A stretch of 19,262 nt of DNA, from contig CAZJFS010000081.1 in NCBI GenBank assembly GCA_964545075.1, positions 1-19,262 on the forward strand. The letters are read 5' to 3'. This DNA comes from DAOPXV01 sp035352535 (GTDB taxonomy: Bacteria > Muiribacteriota > UBA9980). This document shows, piece by piece, positions 1 to 6,585 of the stretch. Made by a program: the position numbers and the translations under genes. Below the pieces are notes generated by a model, which was not told where the DNA came from, did not search any database, and saw only the letters and a program-made list of their open reading frames with translations. How positions within the stretch are numbered: the stretch's first letter is position 1; each line of letters opens with the position of its first letter.

Positions 1-1697
1 CCAAGGCCGTTACCGTACTTTTTACCGTACGTAGCGTATTTCGTGAAAAAAATCTCGCGTATGGCCTCGGGAATGACGGCCGCGTTATGAACGGAAATAA
101 CGACGTTCTCACCGGCCTCGGCCTTGATCGAGATCACCCCGTTTTCAGGCGAAGCTTCTATGGCGTTCTTGATAAGATTTGACATGATGCTGTAAAAAAG
201 GGCTTTGTCACCGGTTATGATCAAAGGTTCGCCTTCAGCGCCTGAAGTTACGCCGTCAAGATAAAGGTTAATGGAAACGCCGAATCTTTTTGAATACGAC
301 CGCAAATCACGTTCAAGTTTTTTTAAAGTCGCCAAAACATCTATGTCAAATGCGGTTGGATCGAACACGCCTTCTTCTATCTTGTAAAGAATCATGGAGG
401 AATTAATCTGATTGAGCATTTCGGTGCTTTTCTCATATATTATTTGCAGCATCTCGCGCTGTTCGGGCTCCAGGTTCGCGTCGTTCATCATAACTTCGGG
501 AAAACCCATTATAGCCGTAAGCGAAGCCTTCAGATCATGCCGCACTATTTTTTCTATGTCGGCTTTAAATTCTTCCAGGTGCTTTTGCTTTGAAATGTCT
601 TCCTTGACGCCGATATAATTGACTATTTCGCCTTTTTCATTTTTTACGGGAGTTATAACCACTCTTTCCCAATACAGCGAGCCGTCCTTTTTTTTGTTCC
701 GGATCTCTCCCTGCCAGGCCTTCCCGAACGATATAGTGCTCCATAATTCTTTATAAAATTCTTCTCCGTGACAACCGCTTTTTATAAAATTGAGTTTACG
801 CCCGATAATCTCTCTTCTGCTATAACCGGTTACATTCTCGAAAGCGCCGTTGACATAGCTTACGATTCCATTCGTGTCCGTCACCACTATGGTATTATAA
901 CTCTGCTCCATGGCTATGGTAAGCTTACGAAGCTCGTTCTCTATTCTTTTTTTTTCGGTTATGTCTTCGAAACTTTCGATGGCTCCGATGACCGAGCCGG
1001 CTTCATCATATAAAAGGTCAGAGTTTTTCGATATGATCCGCGCATCCCCGGCGCTGGTTTTAATGTTGCATTCCTGATTAAAGGCCGGTTTTGAAACTTT
1101 ATCGGAAAAGGCCGAATGCATGCCGTCGCATGAAGAAACGGAAAAAATTTCACGTCCGCGGCCCACGACATCCTTATTTTTATATCCGGTTATCTCTTCC
1201 GCCATTTTATTGAAAATAGTTATTTTCCCATTATTATCAATGGCGAATATTCCGCATGGAATAAGTTTGAGCATCTGCTTGGTACGTTCCTGAGACTCGT
1301 AAAAGTTTTTCTCGATGTTTTTAATGTCGTCGATATTTCTAACTATACCGATAACGCTAAAATTTCGAGCCGCGTCATCATAGATTATACCGCTATATCT
1401 GATCCATGATCTCGAGCCGTCTTTTTTTACGATAAATTTTTCCAGATCGCTTTCGGCTTCCTGATCGCCGTAAGCGTTTTTAATGCTCTCGACGCCTATA
1501 AGATCGTCGCAGGGGAAAAAAAGTTTCGACACGTTCGCGCCGGCGAGTTCTTCGCCGCAATACCCGCAAAGAGCTTGAAAATTATCGTTGGCGTAAACAA
1601 CGTTACCCTCGCCGTCGCTTATTATAACGCCGAAGGTTTTATTATTAAGCAGTTTTCCAAGAAGCGATATAGCGCTAAGATGTTTTATCCTGTCCAT
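1..1697 (-). CDS. PAS-domain sensor histidine kinase (3' end outside window)
   Basis: Reading the minus strand from ATG at 1697 gives an open frame of 565 codons to the window edge with no stop, so the C-terminus is missing. Three PAS/PAC modules follow one another at about residues 15-125, 135-250 and 258-370 (for example FGVIISDGEGNVVYAN, and GYSRREIIGR near 291-300). A HisKA dimerisation region follows, with the phospho-accepting His387 in RHDLKASLTAIMGF. The ATPase domain has the N-box NLIKNAIEAS (Asn511), a poor G1 box (HNAAVIP, where most kinases have DxGxG), and FFTKYATYGKKYGNGLG at the edge. There is no signal peptide or membrane segment, so it is probably a cytoplasmic sensor that autophosphorylates and passes phosphate to a response regulator not in view. 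It diverges from the thioredoxin gene. No Shine-Dalgarno precedes the ATG; a consensus promoter abuts it. The kinase assignment is firm; the stimulus is unknown. Confidence 0.93.
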   Translation of the reverse strand, partial: MDRIKHLSAISLLGKLLNNKTFGVIISDGEGNVVYANDNFQALCGYCGEELAGANVSKLFFPCDDLIGVESIKNAYGDQEAESDLEKFIVKKDGSRSWIRYSGIIYDDAARNFSVIGIVRNIDDIKNIEKNFYESQERTKQMLKLIPCGIFAIDNNGKITIFNKMAEEITGYKNKDVVGRGREIFSVSSCDGMHSAFSDKVSKPAFNQECNIKTSAGDARIISKNSDLLYDEAGSVIGAIESFEDITEKKRIENELRKLTIAMEQSYNTIVVTDTNGIVSYVNGAFENVTGYSRREIIGRKLNFIKSGCHGEEFYKELWSTISFGKAWQGEIRNKKKDGSLYWERVVITPVKNEKGEIVNYIGVKEDISKQKHLEEFKADIEKIVRHDLKASLTAIMGFPEVMMNDANLEPEQREMLQIIYEKSTEMLNQINSSMILYKIEEGVFDPTAFDIDVLATLKKLERDLRSYSKRFGVSINLYLDGVTSGAEGEPLIITGDKALFYSIMSNLIKNAIEASPENGVISIKAEAGENVVISVHNAAVIPEAIREIFFTKYATYGKKYGNGL

Positions 1698-1705
1698 TTC
1701 TAATG

Positions 1706-1735
1706 ATTATATTTAAACGCAAAGCTTTTTGTCAA
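1706..1735 (-). promoter_or_regulatory. Sigma-70 promoter of the PAS kinase, probably leaderless
   Basis: On the minus strand a perfect -35 TTGACA (1735-1730) and perfect -10 TATAAT (1711-1706) are separated by 18 bp. Only 8 nt (1705-1698) lie between the -10 box and the ATG at 1697, so transcription should begin at or within a few bases of the start codon. No ribosome binding site can fit. Confidence 0.8.
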
Positions 1736-1746
1736 GTTTTATTATT

Positions 1747-1764
1747 TGGAATTTCTAAATTCCA
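1747..1764. repeat. Perfect 8-2-8 inverted repeat between divergent genes
   Basis: TGGAATTT-CT-AAATTCCA is a perfect palindrome with a 2-bp centre, placed 11 bp upstream of the -35 box of the PAS kinase and about 100 bp upstream of the thioredoxin gene. Size and position suit a dimeric regulator's operator. With a 2-nt centre it is less likely to be an RNA hairpin. The rest of this 166-bp intergenic region holds an 11-T run (1798-1808) but no convincing promoter for the thioredoxin gene. Confidence 0.45.
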
Positions 1765-1863
1765 CGAATCGCTTTCAAAAAACAAATTAAGATATTGTTT
1801 TTTTTTTTGAACTATGATAAAGTTAATCAAATGAAATAACGTTAAAAAGGAGTGCAACCATCA

Positions 1864-2463
1864 ATGAAAAAAATTATAGCTCTGATCGTGTTATTAACCG
1901 TCACAATCTCGTTCGGAACCGCATTCGCGCAAAAAAAAGATGAAAAATCGCTAGTAGGCCAAAATTTTATAGAAGTCGAAGCTAAATCATGGCTTAACTC
2001 GGACGCTTTGAAAGTCGCCGACCAGAAAGGCAAAGTCGTTATACTGGAATTTTGGGCGACATGGTGCCCGCCCTGCAGAAAATCGATACCTCACCTCATA
2101 GAGCTTTATGATAAATACAAAGACAAGGGCGTAACGTTCATGGCTTTTACGGACGAAGCCAAAGAGACCGTAGAGCCTTTCGTCAAGGAAATGAAAATGC
2201 CTTATCCCATCGGCATCGAATCAAAGATCGGCGTTTCCTATAATGTCAGCGGAATTCCTCACGCCGTTGTGATCGGAACCGACGGAAAGATAGCGTGGGA
2301 AGGACATCCCATGGAACCGGAATTCGTGAAAAAAGTCGAAGAGCTTGCGGCAACGGTTGACTTAAAAGCGTTAGCTCCGGCGGCCGAAGTTAAAAAAGAT
2401 GAAAAAGCTCCCGCGACGACGGAAGTTAAAACTGAAGAGAAGGCAGCTCCCGCGGGAAAATGA
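1864..2463 (+). CDS. Secreted TlpA/ResA-type thioredoxin-like protein
   Basis: The 199-residue protein starts with a typical signal peptide (MKK, a hydrophobic stretch to about residue 19, then TAFA-Q), so it should be exported to the periplasm or cell surface, perhaps with the signal kept as an anchor. The mature part is a thioredoxin fold with the redox motif WATWCPPCRKS (Cys68 and Cys71) and the cis-proline loop GIPHAVV (Pro132), as in TlpA/ResA-family thiol-disulfide oxidoreductases that reduce disulfides in cytochrome c maturation or other exported proteins. After about residue 168 the fold gives way to a low-complexity Ala/Pro/Lys/Glu tail of about 30 residues. AAGGAG at 1847-1852 precedes the ATG at 1864, which I prefer to the in-frame GTG at 1852 that overlaps this site. 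A hairpin terminator follows, so it is probably a single-gene unit. The substrate is unknown. Confidence 0.9.
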   Translation: MKKIIALIVLLTVTISFGTAFAQKKDEKSLVGQNFIEVEAKSWLNSDALKVADQKGKVVILEFWATWCPPCRKSIPHLIELYDKYKDKGVTFMAFTDEAKETVEPFVKEMKMPYPIGIESKIGVSYNVSGIPHAVVIGTDGKIAWEGHPMEPEFVKKVEELAATVDLKALAPAAEVKKDEKAPATTEVKTEEKAAPAGK

Positions 2464-2542
2464 GGCTCGTGCGATTAACGGCAGTATGCCGTCTAACGCT
2501 TTAATTCCGCCGCATTAAAAGGCTAGATAAACATATCCAAAT

Positions 2543-2573
2543 GCAGGGGCGCAGAATTTTACGGCGCCCCTGC
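2543..2573 (+). terminator. Hairpin terminator after the thioredoxin gene
   Basis: GCAGGGGCGC (2543-2552) pairs perfectly with GCGCCCCTGC (2564-2573), giving a 10-bp GC-rich stem with an 11-nt loop. The following bases (TATCTTG) are only weakly T-rich, so termination may be partial. It separates the thioredoxin gene from the three-gene cluster downstream. Confidence 0.65.
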
Positions 2574-2603
2574 TATCTTGATAAAACGAAAAGGATTTTT
2601 AAA

Positions 2604-3455
2604 ATGGTTGAAAAATATTATATTTCATGCGATATGGAAGGCATAACCGGCATAACCAATTTTAAGGAAATGGAAGAACAAAAAGCTTATGCCTCAAAGA
2701 TGATGACCAGCGAGATACGCGAGGTGGCCAACTCAATAAACGGAGCGCGCGCGGCATCCGGCGTTGAAAAGGAAAATATCGAAATAATAGTCGCCGATTC
2801 CCACTCCCTCGGGGTCAACATTATTCATTCAGAACTGCCCTCCAACGTCAAGCTCATAAGGGGATTTCCGAGACGATATTACATGGCGCCTTATCTGGAC
2901 GCATCATATTCGGCGATCATGTTCGTCGGATATCATGCCAGAATAGGTTCTTTTGAAGCAGGTATGGATCATACTTTTTCAGGTTCGTCGATATACGGCA
3001 TCCAAATCAACGGATGCGAAGTCGGAGAATTCGAAATCAACGCCGGGCTCGCCGGACATTATGAAATCCCGGTAGCTTTCGCCTCGGGCGACGATAAGTT
3101 CATTAAGCAGATAGACGGATTCAAGAAAAAAATGGGGTTCGAGACGGTGGTCACCAAGGAAGCGCTTTCACGATATTCCGCGGTGCTTTATCATCCTGAC
3201 AGGGTATATAAAGATTTCAGAAGCGCGATCACGAAAACGCTCGAGGAACGAAATTGGGCCGGAAAACCGCTTAAATACGATTATCCGCTGGACATTAAAA
3301 TAGAACTTACGAACACGGTAAAAGCCGACCTTGTCTCGCTCATACCGGTTCTCACGCGCGAAGACGGGCGCACGATAAGATTTAAGGCTCCGGATTTTTT
3401 ATATTTTTATAATATGCTTTGCGCCATACTTCCGATCTGCTGGACGGACAGGTAA
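2604..3455 (+). CDS. M55 family D-aminopeptidase (DppA-like)
   Basis: This 283-residue protein matches the M55 zinc peptidase family, whose characterised member Bacillus DppA is a decameric D-aminopeptidase acting on D-amino-acid peptides such as D-Ala-D-Ala. The expected residues are in place and well spaced: CDMEGITGI (Asp10, Glu12), ADSHSLG (His67), GYHARIG (His111), MDHTFSG (His123, the proposed nucleophile or proton carrier) and GEFEINA (Glu142). Length is close to DppA. It has no signal peptide and should be cytoplasmic. The start at 2604 follows AAGGA at 2591-2595; an upstream in-frame ATG at 2541 lies at the foot of the terminator hairpin and is rejected. It heads a compact cluster with the sigma-54 activator (17-nt gap) and uvrC. 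A role in recycling peptidoglycan-derived peptides is plausible but inferred. Confidence 0.9.
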   Translation: MVEKYYISCDMEGITGITNFKEMEEQKAYASKMMTSEIREVANSINGARAASGVEKENIEIIVADSHSLGVNIIHSELPSNVKLIRGFPRRYYMAPYLDASYSAIMFVGYHARIGSFEAGMDHTFSGSSIYGIQINGCEVGEFEINAGLAGHYEIPVAFASGDDKFIKQIDGFKKKMGFETVVTKEALSRYSAVLYHPDRVYKDFRSAITKTLEERNWAGKPLKYDYPLDIKIELTNTVKADLVSLIPVLTREDGRTIRFKAPDFLYFYNMLCAILPICWTDR

Positions 3456-3472
3456 ACTTACGGAGAATTATT

Positions 3473-4579
3473 ATGAATCAAAAACAACTTGAAAAATATA
3501 AGAACGACATGCTCGACGAATTAGGTTCCGAATATTGCATTTACGGCAAAAGTCACGCCGTTCGTGAAATATGCGCTACCATAAAAAAAATAGCCAGGGT
3601 CGATTCGACTGTTCTGGTGCTTGGCGAAAGCGGCACCGGAAAAGAGATGGTGGCTAACGCCATACATCTTAATTCAAAACGCGCTAAAGGCCCCTTTATA
3701 AAAGTGAACTGCGCCGCGCTAAACGACAACCTCCTCGAATCGGAACTATTCGGCCATGCGCGCGGCTCCTTCACGGGAGCGCTTTCGGATAAGGTAGGGA
3801 AATTCGAGGCCGCTGACGGCGGGACGATATTTCTCGACGAGATAGGAGACGTCTCGACGCAAATGCAGTCGAAATTACTGCGCGTGCTTCAGGAGCGTCA
3901 ATTCGAAAGAGTCGGCGAGGTGAAAACGCGTTCCTGCGACGTCAGGATAATAGCGGCGACCAACCGGGACCTTATGCGAATGATCGACGAAAAAAAATTC
4001 CGGCTCGATCTTTATTACAGGCTGAACGTGGTTTCCATATATCTCCCGTCGCTTAAGGAAAGGCGCGACGACATTCCGGGCCTCGCCAATTATTTCATCC
4101 ATAAGTTTAACGAGCGCGAGAATGCCGGGATTAAAGGCATAAGCCGCGAGGCCGTGGACACGCTGAAAAAGCACGCATGGCCCGGCAACGTCCGCGAGCT
4201 CGAAAACGTAATAGAACAGGCTTGCGTAATGGCCGGCGGCGAAACGATAGAAACGGTCAGCCTGCCTTCGACCGGAACAGTTTCGGGAATGCAGCAGTTC
4301 ATATCGTTATCTGACGGGCACATACAGAGATCTGAAAGCAACTCGTTTTCAGGGCTTTCCGGCAGACGCATAATCAGGGGCGCGACATCCGCGGAACGAG
4401 AACCGTCAGATGAAGCGGACGCCGGAATTACTTTAAGGCTTCCCTGTACGCTTGAAGAAGCCGAAACAATTATTATAAAAAAAACGCTCGAGATTTCGCG
4501 AAACAATAAAACGCATGCGGCGGAAATGCTCGGCATATCCCTTCGCAGCCTTCAAATGCGCCTTAAAAAGATCGGTTAG
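3473..4579 (+). CDS. Sigma-54-dependent transcriptional activator without receiver domain
   Basis: The 368-residue protein is a bacterial enhancer-binding protein that would use ATP to remodel RNA polymerase-sigma-54. It begins almost directly with the AAA+ domain: Walker A GESGTGKE (51-58), the sigma-54 contact loop as GSFTGA (98-103, where GAFTGA is most common), Walker B GTIFLDE (118-124), AATNRDL and FRLDLYYRLNV, then WPGNVRELENV. A low-complexity linker (about 265-320) leads to a Fis-type helix-turn-helix (NNKTHAAEMLGISLRSLQMRLKKIG). The first 23 residues are too short for a receiver, GAF or PAS domain, so its activity is presumably controlled by a partner protein or by its amount, as for PspF. 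The ATG at 3473 follows GGAG (3462-3465) at 7 nt; an in-frame ATG at 3419 lies inside the preceding gene. It is 17 nt after the M55 peptidase gene and 8 nt before uvrC, suggesting one transcript. Target promoters are unknown. Confidence 0.93.
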   Translation: MNQKQLEKYKNDMLDELGSEYCIYGKSHAVREICATIKKIARVDSTVLVLGESGTGKEMVANAIHLNSKRAKGPFIKVNCAALNDNLLESELFGHARGSFTGALSDKVGKFEAADGGTIFLDEIGDVSTQMQSKLLRVLQERQFERVGEVKTRSCDVRIIAATNRDLMRMIDEKKFRLDLYYRLNVVSIYLPSLKERRDDIPGLANYFIHKFNERENAGIKGISREAVDTLKKHAWPGNVRELENVIEQACVMAGGETIETVSLPSTGTVSGMQQFISLSDGHIQRSESNSFSGLSGRRIIRGATSAEREPSDEADAGITLRLPCTLEEAETIIIKKTLEISRNNKTHAAEMLGISLRSLQMRLKKIG

Positions 4580-4587
4580 GTACTCGA

Positions 4588-6420
4588 ATGAATTCAAACG
4601 AAAAAATAGAAAAAATCCTCGCGACCCTGCCTGAAAAACCCGGCGTCTATCTCATGAGATCTGACGAGGGCGCGGTGATCTACGTCGGAAAGGCCAAAAA
4701 TCTTAAAAATCGCGTAAAATCATATTTTTCAAAAAGCGGCCATGACCTGAAAACGGAGGTCATGGTGTCAAATATAAGCGATCTCGAATATATCATAACC
4801 GATACCGAGCGCGAGGCCTTCATCCTGGAAAATTCGCTCATAAAAAAGCACCGGCCGCGCTACAACGTCATGTACAAGGACGACAAAACCTATCCCTTCA
4901 TCAAACTTACCATGGGCGAAGAATTTCCGCGGCTTATTCTTGCGAGAAAGATACAAAACGACAAAGGCGAATATTTCGGGCCTTATCCGGACCAGTGGAT
5001 CGTGCGGGTCATAATACGGCTCGCTCAGGACGTGTTCAACGTAAGATCCTGCGCCCTGAACCTCGCCACGCCCAAAAAAAGGCCGTGCCTTCAATTTTTC
5101 ATCGGCCGCTGCAAGGCGCCATGCACGAGGAATATAACAAGTGAAGAATATTCCGAATCGATAAAAACGGTCAGAAAATTTTTACATGGCGAATACGACT
5201 CGGTAATAGAACGCCTGGAGGAACAGATGGAAAAATTTTCCGCCGGATTCAAATTCGAGCAGGCCGGCAAGATCCGCGACCAGATAAGCTCCATCGAAAA
5301 TATGGCCGGCAAGCAGAACATCGTGTGCGCCGACCTCGTCGATCGCGATATAATAGCTGCGGCCGAAGGCAAGATACTCTGCGCTATAGAAATGTTCAAC
5401 GTAAGGAACGGCTCTCTTTTAGGCCATAAAACATTCGTGGTCGAGGAAGAGCGGTTGCTTATGGAAAACGTTCTCGACGACTTCGTTTCAAGGTATTATC
5501 AGGACGCCGAAAGCATACCCGACGAAATAATAACGACATCGCCTATATCTCAGGAAACGCAGGAAATACTTGCCGATTACCTTAAAAACACGAAAGGTAA
5601 AAAAGTCCGATTATCCACGCCTTCCGACTCGGAACATGGCGAACTCGCGTCAACGGCCCATAAGAACGCCCTTAATACGCTTAAAATAAAAGAAATGGAA
5701 AAGGTTGAAAAAGATTCTAAAAGCCGTATAGCGTTATCCGAAATAGCTTCCGCCCTCAAGCTGAAGGCGGCGCCTAAACGCATCGAATGCTATGATATTT
5801 CAAACATTTCCGGAACCCTTGCCGTAGGATCGATGGTCGTGGCCATGGAAGGCGCCATGGCGCGAAACGAATACAGGAAGTTTAAAATAAAGACCGTAAC
5901 GAGCATCGACGATTACAAAATGATGAAGGAAGTGCTGTCCAGGCGGTTTAAAAGAGCCATCGCCGAAAATCAGGCGCTTCCCGACCTCGTAATGATAGAC
6001 GGCGGGACCGGGCATCTTTCGGCCGCATGCGAAGTGATATCCGAACTCGGGTTGAATAAAAAAGTCGAACTGTGCTCGATAGCCAAGCAGAACGAGGACA
6101 TTTTCACGCCAGGCTGCATCCTTCCTGCTCCGCTCGGCAAAAAATCCCAGGGCCTTTTCCTTCTTATGCGAATACGCGACGAGGCGCACCGCTTCGCCAT
6201 AACCTATCACAAGAAACTTCGCAAGGGGCGCATGACGCTTTCCATATTAAGCGGAATAAAGGGGCTTGGAAAATCACGAATTACGGCTTTATACGACCAC
6301 TTTGAAACCATCGAGCGCATACGAGTCGCCGGAATCGACGAGCTCAAGCTCGTCAAGAGCATAAGCGCGCCCGTGGCGAAAAGCATCTATGATTTTTTTC
6401 ATGAAGAAAAAACTGTTTGA
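4588..6420 (+). CDS. uvrC: Excinuclease ABC subunit C (UvrC)
   Basis: UvrC makes the 3' and 5' incisions around bulky DNA lesions bound by UvrA/UvrB in nucleotide excision repair. The 610-residue protein has normal family length and full architecture: the GIY-YIG nuclease (PGVYLMR near 18-24, IYVGKAKNLKNRV at 31-43), four cysteines suited to the UvrC iron-sulfur cluster (Cys155, Cys167, Cys175, Cys179), a UVR coiled coil for UvrB contact (about 205-240), the RNase H-like endonuclease (CYDIS, Asp403; MIDGG, Asp471; RDEAHRFA, His534), and C-terminal helix-hairpin-helix motifs (SGIKGLGKSR at 555-564). It begins 8 nt after the activator gene, with a weak AGGT site overlapping that junction, so translation is probably coupled. 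It ends the M55-activator-uvrC cluster; no hairpin terminator is visible in the 165 bp downstream. I see no missing key residue. Confidence 0.98.
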   Translation: MNSNEKIEKILATLPEKPGVYLMRSDEGAVIYVGKAKNLKNRVKSYFSKSGHDLKTEVMVSNISDLEYIITDTEREAFILENSLIKKHRPRYNVMYKDDKTYPFIKLTMGEEFPRLILARKIQNDKGEYFGPYPDQWIVRVIIRLAQDVFNVRSCALNLATPKKRPCLQFFIGRCKAPCTRNITSEEYSESIKTVRKFLHGEYDSVIERLEEQMEKFSAGFKFEQAGKIRDQISSIENMAGKQNIVCADLVDRDIIAAAEGKILCAIEMFNVRNGSLLGHKTFVVEEERLLMENVLDDFVSRYYQDAESIPDEIITTSPISQETQEILADYLKNTKGKKVRLSTPSDSEHGELASTAHKNALNTLKIKEMEKVEKDSKSRIALSEIASALKLKAAPKRIECYDISNISGTLAVGSMVVAMEGAMARNEYRKFKIKTVTSIDDYKMMKEVLSRRFKRAIAENQALPDLVMIDGGTGHLSAACEVISELGLNKKVELCSIAKQNEDIFTPGCILPAPLGKKSQGLFLLMRIRDEAHRFAITYHKKLRKGRMTLSILSGIKGLGKSRITALYDHFETIERIRVAGIDELKLVKSISAPVAKSIYDFFHEEKTV

Positions 6421-6525
6421 ACCGCTCCCAAAATGTATTGAGTTATCATAATTATAGCTTTAAATAATCATCATGATATCGCATCTTACAAATTCCAGAT
6501 AAGGGCCACTGGTAAGGGTTCGCTA

Positions 6526-6550
6526 CAACAAATAAATTCAATTTTTGTTG
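6526..6550. repeat. Inverted repeat overlapping the -35 of the hybrid kinase
   Basis: CAACAAA (6526-6532) and TTTGTTG (6544-6550) form a perfect 7-bp inverted repeat with an 11-nt spacer. The right arm shares its last three bases with the -35 box, so a bound protein would block RNA polymerase. This operator role is inferred from position alone; the arms are AT-rich and could occur by chance. Confidence 0.3.
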
Positions 6551-6576
6551 ACTTTTCAGGCCGATGAATGTAGAAT
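6548..6576 (+). promoter_or_regulatory. Sigma-70 promoter of the hybrid kinase, probably leaderless
   Basis: TTGACT (6548-6553) and TAGAAT (6571-6576) are spaced by exactly 17 bp. The -10 box ends 9 nt before the ATG at 6586, so the transcript should start at or just before the start codon. The intervening TTAATCATT contains no ribosome binding site. Confidence 0.72.
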
Positions 6577-6585
6577 TTAATCATT

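Noticed and set aside
768..1013. Plus-strand frame of 81 codons
   Set aside because: It lies antisense to the third PAS domain of the left-edge kinase, whose 565-codon frame is clearly the real gene.
1798..1808. Run of 11 T upstream of the thioredoxin gene
   Set aside because: Homopolymer with no associated -35/-10 pair I can defend; could be a curved-DNA or UP-like element but nothing in the sequence proves it.
2541..2603. Upstream ATG extending the M55 peptidase by 21 residues
   Set aside because: The ATG sits at the foot of the terminator hairpin, the extra residues are not family-like, and ATG 2604 has its own AAGGA site.
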